Shown one piece after another: positions 35,062 to 44,818 of a stretch of 64,000 nucleotides of DNA. The position numbers and the translations under genes were made by a program. Positions within the stretch are counted from its first letter, which is position 1; each line of letters begins with the position of its first letter. The DNA lies in the NCBI RefSeq assembly GCF_000306115.2, contig NZ_AKWX02000007.1:434001-498000 (forward strand), written 5' to 3'. The stretch comes from Leptospira wolffii serovar Khorat str. Khorat-H2. Its GTDB lineage: Bacteria > Spirochaetota > Leptospiria > Leptospirales > Leptospiraceae. A model generated the notes under the pieces. The model did not search any database. It had not been told where the DNA came from and saw only the letters and a list, made by a program, of their open reading frames with translations.

Positions 35062-35376
35062 TTGTTGGTTGTTCCCGATTTCCGAGTGGATTTAGTTCTC
35101 GGCAAGACTCTACGAACTCAAAAACGATACAATCGATTATTGTCGGCGACTCCCGAGATCGGCTCCCGAATCCGATTTTTTTGATAGTTCCAACGGATTA
35201 GAATGTTCTATTTGTTATGCGAATATAAGGGGAATCCAAGGGAAAAATACCCCCTATTCTTATGAATCCGTTCTTGTTAGGCGGAAAAACGAATTGAAAC
35301 AAGAATATGATTGCGTTATTCTTTTTTTTCGAAACGAATCCATTTCGTTTCTCGATAAAGGCGGAAGGCGATCGTT
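35062..35376. other. Divergent promoter region between SDR and signalling operon
   Basis: About 315 bases between a minus-strand SDR gene and the first gene of the plus-strand signalling cluster. One small dyad, ACAAT-CGATT-ATTGT, lies near 35129. I find no gene and no other clear element. Confidence 0.45.
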
Positions 35377-36660
35377 ATGCACACGTTTGCGCAGGAGCTT
35401 TATCCAATCAAGGACCGTAACGGAAGGCGTTCGGATATCGAGTCCGAAACGGAGGAACTTCTTCGTAAAATATCTCTTCTGAATCTTTTGCAACAGATCG
35501 CTACCGCCGCAAACGAAGCGGACGATACGGAAAATTTGTTGCGATTCGCTTTGGATCGGATTTGCGCCGTCGCGAAATGGGATTTGGGTAGGGTGTATCT
35601 TTGGTCGGATTCTGATAATAGATTGGAAGGAACTCCCATATGGTTCGTATCCGAAAAGGAGAATTTCAAGTCCCTCCGCGCCGAGTTGGAAAGGGGGGAG
35701 ATTCCTAAGGAGTGGAATCCGGCTCTTCGCGTAGTCGAGGAAAGGACGGCGATCCGGCTTACGGATATTCCGCTTAACTTGCGGAAAAGCGCATGGAATG
35801 GGATATGTTCCGCCTACGCCACTCCTATTTGGGTAAAGGAAAGATTGGTGGGAGTGCTCGAATTTTTCTCCGACGCTACGGATTCGGACGCTTCTCTTTT
35901 GGAAGCGCTTTCCTATATAGGTTCCCAAATTTCTAGAGTCTTCGAAAGGAAAATCTCCGAGGAAAATCTGAAGAATTCCAGGGAAGAATTGAGGTCCTTA
36001 TCCGCAAGATTGCAAAAAGCCAGGGAAGAAGAGAGATTATTGGTGGCTCGGGAAATACACGACGAACTCGGGCAACTTTTAACCGTTCTAAAGATAGATC
36101 TGACGCTTCTGCGTCAAAATCGAAATCTGATCCCGTCGACCCACACTCTTCTTCTCGAAGAATTGAATGAGATGTCACAACTAGCGGATACTGCGATCCA
36201 AGCGGTGCAAAGAATCGCTACGGAACTGAGGCCGTTGATTTTGGACGACCTGGGGCTTTTGGAGGGGATCGAATGGCATGCGAAGGATTTTCAGAAAAGG
36301 ACCGGAATTTTTTGTAAAGTTACCCTACGGACCCAGTCCCTTTTTCCCGATCGGGATACTTCCATCGCTTTGTTTCGCATCTTCCAAGAAACCTTAACCA
36401 ATGTGGCGCGTCATTCAAAGGCGGAAACGGTTTCCATTCGTATAGGAGAAAGGGACTCCTATTATTTCCTGTCCATAAGGGATAACGGAATCGGAATCCG
36501 TAAGGAAGAATTGTCCGATTCCCGGTCTTTGGGGCTGATCGGGATTCGCGAACGAGTCATAGAATTAGGAGGAAAGGCGAGAATAATCGGGCAAGAAGGA
36601 AAAGGAACATTAGTTTTAGTTAAAATACCGCGTAATAGCAAGGAGAACGTAAGCAAATGA
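35377..36660 (+). CDS. GAF-domain sensor histidine kinase (NarX/HisKA_3 type)
   Basis: 427 residues, no transmembrane helix. A GAF domain at about 45-195 (LLQQIATAANEADDTENLLRFALDRICAVAKWD) is followed by a coiled coil and a HisKA_3 core with H box 'VAREIHDELGQLLTVLKIDL' (His about 226), N-box region 'ETLTNVARHSKAETV' and a G box 'DNGIGIRKEE'. Kinases of this type phosphorylate NarL-like regulators, and one follows with a 4-base overlap (ATGA). It opens a six-gene same-strand cluster. The soluble GAF suggests an intracellular ligand or redox signal, unknown. Confidence 0.9.
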   Translation: MHTFAQELYPIKDRNGRRSDIESETEELLRKISLLNLLQQIATAANEADDTENLLRFALDRICAVAKWDLGRVYLWSDSDNRLEGTPIWFVSEKENFKSLRAELERGEIPKEWNPALRVVEERTAIRLTDIPLNLRKSAWNGICSAYATPIWVKERLVGVLEFFSDATDSDASLLEALSYIGSQISRVFERKISEENLKNSREELRSLSARLQKAREEERLLVAREIHDELGQLLTVLKIDLTLLRQNRNLIPSTHTLLLEELNEMSQLADTAIQAVQRIATELRPLILDDLGLLEGIEWHAKDFQKRTGIFCKVTLRTQSLFPDRDTSIALFRIFQETLTNVARHSKAETVSIRIGERDSYYFLSIRDNGIGIRKEELSDSRSLGLIGIRERVIELGGKARIIGQEGKGTLVLVKIPRNSKENVSK

Positions 36661-37289
36661 TCGATACGGTATTGGCGGACGACCATGTCCTGATCCGGGA
36701 AGGTTTGAAAAAGATCCTTTCCGTCGAGGAGGATATACGAATTATTCATGAGGCGGAAAACGGTCAGGAAGTATTGGACTTTTTGGAATCCAGATCGGCT
36801 TCCATTCTCATCTTAGATATCAATATGCCTTCCATGGGAGGGTTGGACGTACTCAAGCATATCCATAGGATTTCTCCGAACACAAGGGTCTTGGTGCTCA
36901 GTATGTATCCGGAGGACCGCTTCGCCGTAAGAGCCTTGAAAGCGGGAGCGGACGGTTATATCACGAAGGGAAGTGCGGCGGAAGAATTGATAGGCGCCAT
37001 TCGAAAAGTAGTTTCGGGACAAAGATATGTGAGCCCCGACGCTACGGAAATTCTAGTAAGGGAATTGGCTAAACCCACGGATAGACTTCCCCATGAACTT
37101 CTTTCGGAAAGAGAATTTCAGATTATGCTTATGTTGGCCAAAGGCAAAAGCGTTCGATCCATCGCGGAGGAGCTGACGCTTAGCGTGAATACGGTGAATA
37201 CATACCGAGCTAGAATTTTCGATAAAATGAATTTGAAGACTTCCCAGGAATTGGTCCGATACGCTTTCGACCAAAGACTCGTGGAATAA
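36657..37289 (+). CDS. NarL-type response regulator paired with the GAF kinase
   Basis: 210 residues: receiver (VLADDHVLIREGL; Asp in 'LILDINMPSMGG'; 'VLSMYPED'; Lys in 'YITKGSA') and LuxR-type helix-turn-helix (LSEREFQIMLMLAKGKSVRSIAEELTLSVNTVNTYRARIFDKM). The ATG overlaps the kinase stop by four bases, so the two are co-translated partners. A 162-base gap to the next gene contains an 8-bp inverted repeat, GAAAGAAT (37408) and ATTCTTTC (37433), that could be a promoter element of the following hybrid kinase or a target of this regulator. Confidence 0.9.
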   Translation: MIDTVLADDHVLIREGLKKILSVEEDIRIIHEAENGQEVLDFLESRSASILILDINMPSMGGLDVLKHIHRISPNTRVLVLSMYPEDRFAVRALKAGADGYITKGSAAEELIGAIRKVVSGQRYVSPDATEILVRELAKPTDRLPHELLSEREFQIMLMLAKGKSVRSIAEELTLSVNTVNTYRARIFDKMNLKTSQELVRYAFDQRLVE

Positions 37290-37451
37290 AAAGAATCCGT
37301 CGAAGTCCGTTCTTGCCTGTTGCGGTTCTCGAAGGTTCGGGAACTTGGGACCCCTTGTAGCATTTTTCACTACATATGAATATACCGTCTAACTAAAATA
37401 ATACACCGAAAGAATATTCGATTTTTGTTGTGATTCTTTCAGTTTCATAGC

Positions 37452-40400
37452 ATGATTACTCACTTAGGTGGTGCTTTTGGCCGATTGCACCTGGGTTGGT
37501 TCCGAATGGTGAGCACTAAGACAATAGCTTTCGTTGATAAGAACGAATTGGATTTGAGGGAGTTTGTGGAAGTTCTCTCTGCGTTGCGTAGAGGGGATCT
37601 TTCCAAAAGGATGTCTTTGGACAGAACCGGCCTCTCCGGTAAGATTGCGGATCTACTGAACGATATCATAGATCAGAACGATCGAATGGTAAAAGAATTC
37701 GAGAGGATCAGTAACGAAGTCGGCCAAGAAGGAAAGATTTCCCAAAGGATCAGCGCCCTTGCAACCAGCGGATCCTGGGCCGCCTGCATCAATTCGGTGA
37801 ACTCCCTCATCGGAAATCTAGTACAACCGAATACCGAGGTCATGCGAGTAATCGGAGCCGTGGCGGGAGGAGACCTATCCCAGAACATGTCCTTGGAGAT
37901 AGAAGGAAGGCCCTTGAAGGGAGAGTTCCTGCGAACTGCGAAGATCGTAAACACGATGGTGGACCAGTTAAACTCTTTCGCATCGGAGGTGACTCGTGTT
38001 GCCCGAGAGGTGGGAACGGAAGGAAAGCTTGGCGGTCAAGCGGATGTTCGGGGAGTAGCGGGAACCTGGAAGGACCTTACGGATAGTGTGAACTCCATGG
38101 CCTCGAACTTAACGGGCCAAGTGAGAGATATCGCCGAGGTCACGAAGGCGGTTGCAACAGGAGACCTTTCCAAGAAGATCACAGTGGATGTAAAGGGAGA
38201 GATCCTAGAACTGAAAGACACGATCAACACGATGGTGGACCAGTTGAACTCGTTTGCATCGGAGGTGACTCGTGTTGCCCGAGAGGTGGGAACGGAAGGA
38301 AAACTGGGAGGCCAGGCGGATGTTCGGGGAGTCGCTGGGACTTGGAAGGACCTTACGGATAGCGTGAATTTCATGGCGAACAACCTCACAACTCAGGTGA
38401 GGGGAATCGCTAAAGTGGTAACTTCCGTGGCGAACGGAGACTTAAAGAAAAAGTTATATTTGGAGGCCAAAGGAGAGATCGCAGAGCTTTCCGATACGAT
38501 CAACGATATGATCGACACTCTGGGACTTTTCGGAGACCAGGTGACTACGGTCGCTAAGGAAGTGGGTATAGAAGGAAAACTGGGAGGCCAGGCGAGCGTC
38601 CCCGGTGCCGCTGGTCTCTGGAGAAACCTGACGGATAACGTGAACCAATTGGCGAGTAACTTGACGACTCAAGTAAGGGCGATCGCGGAAGTGGCAACGG
38701 GTGTGACCAAAGGGGATCTTTCCCGATCGGTGACGGTAAAGGCGGCGGGAGAAGTGGCGGCCCTGTCGGATAATATCAACGAGATGATCCGAAATTTAAG
38801 GGAGACGACCCGAATCAATACGGAACAGGACTGGCTAAAGACGAACCTTGCCAAGTTTACGAGGCTTTTGCAAGGACAGAGAAATTTGGTAAACGTAAGT
38901 AAGTTGATTCTTTCCGAATTGGCTCCTCTTGTTTCGGCTCAGAACGGTGCATTCTTCATTACGGAAAATAGCGAAGAAGAACCGAATCTCAAGTTGCTAA
39001 TGAGCTACGCCTCCCAGAAACGCAATCAGGTTCAGGACCGCTTCCGGCCGGGAGAGGGCCTTGTAGGGCAATGTTATCTGGAAAAAGAGAGGATACTCGT
39101 CACACAGGTTCCTAAGGATTATATCAAGATCAACTCCGCATTGGGAGAGGCGACGCCTTTAAATATAGTCGTATTGCCTGTGTTATTCGAAGGAGAGGTG
39201 AAAGCAATCATAGAGCTCGCATCCTTCCAGAGTTTTACTCCCATCCATTTGAATTTCTTGGATCAATTGACGGAAAGTATCGGGATCGTTTTGAATACGA
39301 TCGCCGCGAGTATGAGGACGGAAGAACTTCTAATACAGTCCCAAACCCTTACGGAAGAATTGCAAGGGCGCCAGGAAGAATTGACTAAAACCAACCAAAG
39401 ATTGGAGGAACAGGCAAAATCCCTACAAGCCTCCGAGGAATTATTAAAAGAGCAAAGGGAAGAACTACAAGAGAAGAACGACGAATTGGAGGAAAAAGCC
39501 CGCCTTCTGGCAAGGAATAACGAGGAAGTGGAGAGAAAGAACATAGAGGTGGAGCAAGCCAGGCATTCCCTCGAAGAGAAGGCAAGGCAATTGGCGCTGA
39601 CTTCCAGATATAAATCGGAGTTTCTTGCCAATATGTCCCACGAACTTAGGACTCCTCTCAATAATATGCTGATCCTTTCTAGGCTTCTATACGATGAGGA
39701 AAGCGCAAATCTTTCCTCTAAACAGATAGAATATGCGAGAACCATCCATAGTTCCGGTAACGACCTATTGCAGTTAATCAACGATATATTGGATCTTTCT
39801 AAAATAGAATCAGGTAAAATGAGCGTGGATTTGGATTCCGTTCTGTTCCGGGAACTTGCTGAATATTTGGATCGCTCCTTTAGAGAGACTGCCCGTAATA
39901 AGGAATTAGAGTTTCGGGTATTCTTGGGTGCAGAATTGCCTAGGAGTATGACCACCGACTTGCAAAGATTACAGCAGATTCTCAGGAATCTACTCTCGAA
40001 TGCGTTCAAGTTCACGCATAAGGGAAGCGTTAGTCTGCAGATTCATAGGGCTAAGGGAGGATGGAGCGAGAACCATTTCATTCTGAATCATGCCAACTCG
40101 GTCGTTTCTTTTTCAGTGATCGATACCGGGATCGGAATTCCTCCGGAGAAACAGAGTCTGATCTTCGAGGCGTTCCGCCAAGCGGACGGAAGTACTAGCC
40201 GTAAATACGGAGGAACAGGACTCGGACTCTCTATCAGTAAGGAAATCACCCGATTATTGGGAGGGGAGCTGAAGCTCGAGAGCAAATCGGAGGAAGGAAG
40301 CATCTTCACTCTCTTTTTGCCCATGGAGTATGTTCCTACGGAAGAATTCGAATCCGAAGGATCGGTAATGGAATTCTCTCAGCCTCCTGTCATGGACGAT

Positions 40401-40889
40401 AGAGGCGGGGCTTGGATACCCGGGGTGTTCTCATCTTATTCCGGAGGGAGCAGTCTCGCAGGCAATATTCTGGCGGAACCCTACGACCTAAGTTCTTCCG
40501 GTTCGGATGTGGAATTAGAAAATCATAAAGTTTTGATAGTGGACGACGATGTCAGAAACATATTCGCCCTTACGAGCGTATTGGAACTCCATAAAATGCG
40601 CGTATTCCATGCGGAAAGCGCATTGGAAGGAATCGAGATACTCAGGGGAACCCCGGACATGGAAATCGTTCTGATGGACGTGATGATGCCTAATATGGAC
40701 GGATATGAAGCGATGCGAGCGATTCGGTCCATGGGAGGATTCGAGACCTTGCCGATAGTCGCACTGACCGCAAAGGCGATGAAAGGGGACCGGGAAAAAT
40801 GTATAGATGCGGGGGCTACCGATTATATCGCGAAACCCGTGAGTGTGGATCAACTTCTTTCCCTTCTTAGGGTATTGTTGAGTAGATGA
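37452..40889 (+). CDS. Poly-HAMP hybrid histidine kinase (group III/Nik1-like)
   Basis: Up to 1145 residues; an ATG at 37506 ([12 protein letters not shown]) may be the real start because the first 18 codons look non-coding. There is no membrane helix. Residues about 30-465 form an array of about nine HAMP-type units alternating two kinds, one marked by 'GDLS' (five) and one by 'EVG.EGK(L/I)' (four). A GAF domain follows (about 490-615), then a long coiled coil (about 620-715), a HisKA domain ([17 protein letters not shown]), an ATPase domain (GTGLGLSIS) and a C-terminal receiver ([10 protein letters not shown]; Asp in '[12 protein letters not shown]'). This is the architecture of fungal osmosensing group III kinases. 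The next gene overlaps its end by four bases. Confidence 0.9.
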   Translation: MITHLGGAFGRLHLGWFRMVSTKTIAFVDKNELDLREFVEVLSALRRGDLSKRMSLDRTGLSGKIADLLNDIIDQNDRMVKEFERISNEVGQEGKISQRISALATSGSWAACINSVNSLIGNLVQPNTEVMRVIGAVAGGDLSQNMSLEIEGRPLKGEFLRTAKIVNTMVDQLNSFASEVTRVAREVGTEGKLGGQADVRGVAGTWKDLTDSVNSMASNLTGQVRDIAEVTKAVATGDLSKKITVDVKGEILELKDTINTMVDQLNSFASEVTRVAREVGTEGKLGGQADVRGVAGTWKDLTDSVNFMANNLTTQVRGIAKVVTSVANGDLKKKLYLEAKGEIAELSDTINDMIDTLGLFGDQVTTVAKEVGIEGKLGGQASVPGAAGLWRNLTDNVNQLASNLTTQVRAIAEVATGVTKGDLSRSVTVKAAGEVAALSDNINEMIRNLRETTRINTEQDWLKTNLAKFTRLLQGQRNLVNVSKLILSELAPLVSAQNGAFFITENSEEEPNLKLLMSYASQKRNQVQDRFRPGEGLVGQCYLEKERILVTQVPKDYIKINSALGEATPLNIVVLPVLFEGEVKAIIELASFQSFTPIHLNFLDQLTESIGIVLNTIAASMRTEELLIQSQTLTEELQGRQEELTKTNQRLEEQAKSLQASEELLKEQREELQEKNDELEEKARLLARNNEEVERKNIEVEQARHSLEEKARQLALTSRYKSEFLANMSHELRTPLNNMLILSRLLYDEESANLSSKQIEYARTIHSSGNDLLQLINDILDLSKIESGKMSVDLDSVLFRELAEYLDRSFRETARNKELEFRVFLGAELPRSMTTDLQRLQQILRNLLSNAFKFTHKGSVSLQIHRAKGGWSENHFILNHANSVVSFSVIDTGIGIPPEKQSLIFEAFRQADGSTSRKYGGTGLGLSISKEITRLLGGELKLESKSEEGSIFTLFLPMEYVPTEEFESEGSVMEFSQPPVMDDRGGAWIPGVFSSYSGGSSLAGNILAEPYDLSSSGSDVELENHKVLIVDDDVRNIFALTSVLELHKMRVFHAESALEGIEILRGTPDMEIVLMDVMMPNMDGYEAMRAIRSMGGFETLPIVALTAKAMKGDREKCIDAGATDYIAKPVSVDQLLSLLRVLLSR
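37950..38374 (+). repeat. Near-identical ~150-bp direct repeat in the HAMP array
   Basis: Bases from 37950 and from 38226 are almost identical for about 150 bases; the offset of 276 bases is exactly 92 codons, one pair of HAMP units. Only scattered third-position changes separate them. The repeat could gain or lose a HAMP pair by recombination. Confidence 0.8.
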
Positions 40890-42064
40890 ATATGGAACGG
40901 GATATCAAAGTCAAAGTCTTGGTAGTGGACGATAATCCGGACAATCTGAAAGTGATGGAGCATATTCTATCCGGTCCGGAGATCGAACTGGTTAAGGTAG
41001 GTTCCGGGCCGGAGGCCTTAAAAGCGTTACTCGAACCCGAGGATTTTGCGCTGATCTTCATGGATGTCAGAATGCCCGGGCTGGATGGATTCGATGTGGC
41101 TTCGATCATACGCCAAAGGGAAAAATGTGCCCAGATTCCTATCATCTTTTTAACCGCCTACGGAACGAACGAAACCGGGATGTTCAAAGGATACTCCTTG
41201 GGCGCCGTGGACTTTCTGGTAAAACCCGTCGCTCCCGAAATATTGAAGTCCAAGCTTTCCGTTTTCGTCGACCTATATAAGAAAAATAAGATATTGACTA
41301 TCCAAGAGGAGATGCTTAGGAGAAGTCACGACGAGTTGGAGATAAGAGTCCAGGAGAGGACCTCCGAATTGCATCGGGTGAACCAGGAACTCATGGGGGA
41401 GATTGCGGAAAGATCCAGGGCCGAAGAAGCCTTGAAAGTGTCCCTCAGGGAAAAGGAAGTCTTATTGCGCGAGATCCATCACCGAGTGAAGAATAACCTT
41501 CAAATCGTATCCAGCATTCTCAATCTGCAGGGAAATTATATCACGGATCGCAAATCTTTGGAGATGTTCGCGGATTCCCAGTCCAGGATAAAATCCATAG
41601 CCTTGATTCACGAACTTCTCTACCAGAACGAGGACCTTGCCCAGACGAATTTTAGAGAATACTTATATAGCTTGGTTACGAATTTAATGCGTACATATAG
41701 AGTCAATTCCCAGATCAATTTCGATATCGATGCGGATCCGGTGCATCTTAGTTTGGATTCCGCGATCCATTGCGGTTTGATCGTAACTGAACTGGTAACG
41801 AATTCCCTGAAATACGGTTTTACAGGGCGGGAAGAAGGAACCATTTTTATATCCATAAAGGATCGAGGCGATCTATTCGTATTGAGCGTAGGAGACGACG
41901 GTGTTGGATTTCCGGAGGATTTCGATTATAGAAGATCTGAATCCTTAGGTTTGCAACTGGTCAATACTCTCTCCGAGCAGATAGGAGGAAAATTGGAATT
42001 GGAAGGAGGAGAAGGAACGAAATTCACTTTGGCCTTCAAGGAAAGGAGTAAGGTGAGAAAATGA
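40886..42064 (+). CDS. Receiver-HisKA_2 (HWE-like) response regulator/histidine kinase
   Basis: 392 residues. An N-terminal receiver ([14 protein letters not shown]; Asp in '[13 protein letters not shown]'; 'FLTAYG'; 'FLVKPV') is joined by a coiled coil to a HisKA_2 kinase core with H box '[19 protein letters not shown]' (about residue 195) and ATPase boxes '[11 protein letters not shown]' and '[11 protein letters not shown]'. It therefore both receives phosphate and phosphorylates a downstream partner. It overlaps the upstream hybrid kinase and the next receiver gene by four bases each, so a relay from the hybrid kinase to the two small receivers is the natural reading (inference). Confidence 0.88.
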   Translation: MNMERDIKVKVLVVDDNPDNLKVMEHILSGPEIELVKVGSGPEALKALLEPEDFALIFMDVRMPGLDGFDVASIIRQREKCAQIPIIFLTAYGTNETGMFKGYSLGAVDFLVKPVAPEILKSKLSVFVDLYKKNKILTIQEEMLRRSHDELEIRVQERTSELHRVNQELMGEIAERSRAEEALKVSLREKEVLLREIHHRVKNNLQIVSSILNLQGNYITDRKSLEMFADSQSRIKSIALIHELLYQNEDLAQTNFREYLYSLVTNLMRTYRVNSQINFDIDADPVHLSLDSAIHCGLIVTELVTNSLKYGFTGREEGTIFISIKDRGDLFVLSVGDDGVGFPEDFDYRRSESLGLQLVNTLSEQIGGKLELEGGEGTKFTLAFKERSKVRK

Positions 42065-42624
42065 GTTTCGAATCACCTAAGATTCTTATATTAGAAGACG
42101 AGAATATAGTCGCCCGGGACCTCTGCTTCCAGTTGGAAAGGATCGGCTACACCTCCGTTCGAGTCGTTAAAACCGGCGAGGAGGCATTGGTTCGCGTTTT
42201 GGAAGAAAGGCCGGACCTTCTGATTTTGGATATAACCCTTTCGAGGGGAGAATTGGACGGAATCGAAACCGGAGCGGAAATACATACTTTCTCGGATATT
42301 CCCATCATATATCTGACAGCTTACGCGAACGAATCCACTTGGACTCGCACCAAAGAGACCAAACCCTACGGATATATACTGAAGCCGTTCCAAATCCAGG
42401 AACTGAAGATAGCGATCGAGATGGCGTTGAATAAGAGCGCTTGGGAGAGAAAAAGGCACAAAGAAAGGGATATTCTTTCCTCCGTATTGGGAGATTCCGT
42501 TTTGTGGGAGGTCCAACACGATGCCGTACATCTAGGATCCGAAAAGGATAATGAGAATGAAGAAGATCGGAGTTCGAAAAATAGTCCGCTTTTCGGAAGG
42601 AAGCTTTTGAATGAGCTCGGCTAA
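42061..42624 (+). CDS. Single-domain response regulator with C-terminal tail
   Basis: 187 residues: a receiver of about 125 residues ([18 protein letters not shown]; Asp in '[15 protein letters not shown]'; 'YLTAYANE'; 'YILKPFQ') plus a ~60-residue hydrophilic tail with no DNA-binding pattern. The DIxLS-x4-DG receiver form is typical of regulators fed by HWE/HisKA_2 kinases, which fits the gene before it. It may be a phosphate sink or protein-binding output. Confidence 0.85.
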   Translation: MSFESPKILILEDENIVARDLCFQLERIGYTSVRVVKTGEEALVRVLEERPDLLILDITLSRGELDGIETGAEIHTFSDIPIIYLTAYANESTWTRTKETKPYGYILKPFQIQELKIAIEMALNKSAWERKRHKERDILSSVLGDSVLWEVQHDAVHLGSEKDNENEEDRSSKNSPLFGRKLLNELG

Positions 42625-43375
42625 AATACTCATCGTAGAGGACGAAGGCTTGGTGGCCCAGGATATCCGACATCGATTGGAACAAATGGGCTTTCCTTCT
42701 CCTGTGATCGCGTCTACGGGAGAGGACGCCGTGGATAAGGCGTCCCGACTTTCTCCGGATCTCATTCTTATGGACATCATTCTCTCAAGAGGTTATGTGG
42801 ACGGTGTCGAGGCAGCGGAAAAGATACGGGCTTTCTTGGACGTTCCTATTATCTTTCTGACCGCTTCATCGGATGCGACCACCTTGGATCGTGCGAAACT
42901 TACGGAACCGGACGGATACATTCTGAAACCTTTTCAGACCAGGGAATTGCAGATCGCGATAGAGTTAACCCTTTATAAATACGAATTAGATCGGGAAATC
43001 TTAAGACAGGATCGACTGGTTTTAGCGACGCTAAGGGAAATGGAAGAAGGCGTCATTGCGACCGACGAGTCCAAACGAATATTCTTTCTGAACCCTGCCG
43101 CGGAGAAATTGACCGGTTGGATGGAGTCTGACGCAGTAGGTAAACCCGTTTCAGAGATAGTAAAGATTCATTCCTTGCAGACGGCCGGAAACGAGGAGTC
43201 GGAACATTTGCCTGCTTTCGATTCGGAGGTCCGAATACCTTCTCACGGAAATCTGGAATCTAAAAACGGTCTAAACACGGAGGTCATTACCGTGAATCGA
43301 TCCGTGGTTCCTTCGGATAGGGAAGAATCTATCGGAAACGTATTGATTATTCGTAAATTCGGAAATCGTAAATAG
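42611..43375 (+). CDS. Receiver-PAS response regulator
   Basis: 254 residues. The receiver (ILIVEDEGLVAQDIRHRLE; Asp in 'LILMDIILSRGYVDG'; 'FLTASSD'; 'YILKPFQT') is closely related to that of the previous gene, suggesting duplication. The C-terminal part is a PAS domain (EMEEGVIATDESKRIFFLNPAAEKLTGWMESDAVGKPVSEIV) with no kinase or output domain. It overlaps the previous gene by 14 bases and ends the six-gene signalling cluster; the convergent HxlR gene stops five bases further on. Confidence 0.85.
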   Translation: MSSAKILIVEDEGLVAQDIRHRLEQMGFPSPVIASTGEDAVDKASRLSPDLILMDIILSRGYVDGVEAAEKIRAFLDVPIIFLTASSDATTLDRAKLTEPDGYILKPFQTRELQIAIELTLYKYELDREILRQDRLVLATLREMEEGVIATDESKRIFFLNPAAEKLTGWMESDAVGKPVSEIVKIHSLQTAGNEESEHLPAFDSEVRIPSHGNLESKNGLNTEVITVNRSVVPSDREESIGNVLIIRKFGNRK

Positions 43376-43379
43376 AAAT

Positions 43380-43850
43380 TTAATTTCTTTTTCCGGGCTT
43401 CTTTATCTTTTCGAAAAAAAGGAGCCTGACATCTTCCGGACGAAGATTTTTACCCGCCTGCGATTGGACCTGAATCGTCTTAATTTTCTTTCCGGATTTT
43501 TTCTCCACAAGCGCTTGGTCGATGGGGTCGTCTTGGAAAAGGAATTTCTCTCCCCATTGGCGAATGGCTACGAGTATGGGAAAGATTCCTTTTCCTTTTT
43601 CGGTTAAGGAATATTCCTGATATGCGCTTCCGTCCGATGCGGGGACGATTTCCAAAACGCCTTCCGAAACCAATTTTTGCAATCTAGAGCTAAGTACGTT
43701 CTTCGCTAAACCCAGACTTTTTTCTAATTCGGAGAATCTTCTTTTGCCTAAGAATACGTCCCTAAGGATGAGAAGGGACCACCATTCTCCTATAGTACTA
43801 AGGGACCGCGCGATAGGGCAAGAGTCTTGTTCTAGATTTTTGCGTTTCAT
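43380..43850 (-). CDS. HxlR-family winged-helix regulator
   Basis: 156 residues. The N-terminal Cys in 'DSCPIARSLSTIGEWWSLLILRDVFLGKRRFSELEKSLGLAKNVLSSRLQKL' is the usual redox-sensitive or structural Cys of HxlR proteins, and the winged helix reads 'EGVLEIVPASDGSAYQEYSLTEKG'. The C-terminal 40 residues are basic. It lies 52 bases downstream of an SDR gene on the same strand, so they probably share the promoter at about 44680-44740, where direct repeats suggest an operator. Confidence 0.87.
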   Translation of the reverse strand: MKRKNLEQDSCPIARSLSTIGEWWSLLILRDVFLGKRRFSELEKSLGLAKNVLSSRLQKLVSEGVLEIVPASDGSAYQEYSLTEKGKGIFPILVAIRQWGEKFLFQDDPIDQALVEKKSGKKIKTIQVQSQAGKNLRPEDVRLLFFEKIKKPGKRN

Positions 43851-43902
43851 ACGGTCCCTCTATTGCTTGCGGAATTCCTAAGATAGGATTTTCTGCATTT
43901 AG

Positions 43903-44670
43903 TTATTTTCCAGCATAAATCGGAGCTCCGGCGGGCAGGCTTGTGGAGCCTCCATCCACGACGATCTCCGTTCCTTGAATGTAAGAAGAATCTTCCGAGG
44001 CCAGAAATAGCACCGCTTTCGCGATCTCTTCCGCTTCTCCTAATCTTCCCATGGGAATGGAGCGCGCGATCATGCTTAATCTGGCGTTGGTCGCATCTCC
44101 TTCCGGACCCCAGATAGGAGTGCGGGTGGCTCCCGGGACCACGACGTTTACACGAATTCCTTTCGGGCCCAATTCGTTCGCAAGCACCCTTGCCATAGCA
44201 CGAACTCCGGCTTTACTTGCGGCGTAAGCCGAACTCCCCGCGGCTCCGAGCACGCTCATTATGGATCCGTTTAATACGATGGAGGACCCGTTCTTGAGAA
44301 AGGGAAGCGTCGATTGAATCGTGGAGAATACTCCTACCAGATTCACTTTCAGCACTTCTTCGAAATCCTTTTCGGAGCCAGAGCCTGCCGGAGTCTGTTT
44401 TACGATACCGGCGTTCGCGAACAATATATCCAATTCTCCGAATCGGTTTTGAATCGTATGTAAAAGATTTTTTCTTTCCTCCGGATCGGAAACGTCCGCT
44501 TTCACGACTATCGCCTTAGGCCCCAAGGACTCCTGCGCCGCTTCCAGGGTGGAGGAGTCTCTACCGGTAATGATGACTTCGGCTCCTTCTTCGATTAACA
44601 TTCTTGCCGTAGTTAATCCGATTCCGCTATTTCCTCCCGTAACCAGGGCTTTTTTTCCTTCGAATCTCAT
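43903..44670 (-). CDS. Short-chain dehydrogenase/reductase (SDR)
   Basis: 255-residue classical SDR, a typical length. TGGNSGIG cofactor loop near residue 12, 'FANAGIV' at about 88, and catalytic 'SIMSVLGAAGSSAYAASKAGV' with the Tyr-x3-Lys pair; the C-terminus has 'YIQGTEIVVDGGSTS'. Asp/Arg positions after the second strand (ITGRDSST) suggest NADP(H). The substrate is unknown. It probably forms an operon with the downstream HxlR regulator. Confidence 0.88.
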   Translation of the reverse strand: MRFEGKKALVTGGNSGIGLTTARMLIEEGAEVIITGRDSSTLEAAQESLGPKAIVVKADVSDPEERKNLLHTIQNRFGELDILFANAGIVKQTPAGSGSEKDFEEVLKVNLVGVFSTIQSTLPFLKNGSSIVLNGSIMSVLGAAGSSAYAASKAGVRAMARVLANELGPKGIRVNVVVPGATRTPIWGPEGDATNARLSMIARSIPMGRLGEAEEIAKAVLFLASEDSSYIQGTEIVVDGGSTSLPAGAPIYAGK

Positions 44671-44685
44671 AATATTTCTCCCAAT

Positions 44686-44735
44686 AATCCAGTTTAATAG
44701 TAGGACTACTTTGGGTTAGACAATCTAGTTTAATA
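44686..44735. promoter_or_regulatory. Direct repeats and dyad upstream of the SDR/HxlR genes
   Basis: AATCCAGTTTAATA (44686-44699) recurs as AATCTAGTTTAATA (44722-44735), 13 of 14 bases equal and 36 bases apart. Between them lies the dyad AGTAG-GA-CTACT (44699-44710). The position, 16-65 bases before the SDR start, suits HxlR-type control. Confidence 0.45.
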
Positions 44736-44754
44736 AAAAAACCAGAAAGTCTCA

Positions 44755-44785
44755 AAAAAAAAGACCCCGAAAGGAGTCTTTTTTG
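44755..44785 (-). terminator. Terminator of the third 7TMR-DISM gene
   Basis: On the minus strand AAAAAGACTCC pairs with GGGGTCTTTTT around a TTTC loop (one T-G wobble), followed by a run of T's. It lies 34 bases after the stop of the phosphatase gene at 44819. Confidence 0.7.
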
Positions 44786-44818
44786 AAAATTATGGGATCG
44801 AAAGGAATCGGTAGGAAC

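Noticed and set aside
35260..35928. 222-codon frame antisense to the GAF kinase start
   Set aside because: Basic, low-complexity composition and opposite to a conserved GAF domain; shadow frame.
39263..40015. 250-codon frame on the minus strand within the hybrid kinase
   Set aside because: Ser/Leu/Arg-rich shadow of the coiled-coil and kinase coding strand; no protein-family pattern.
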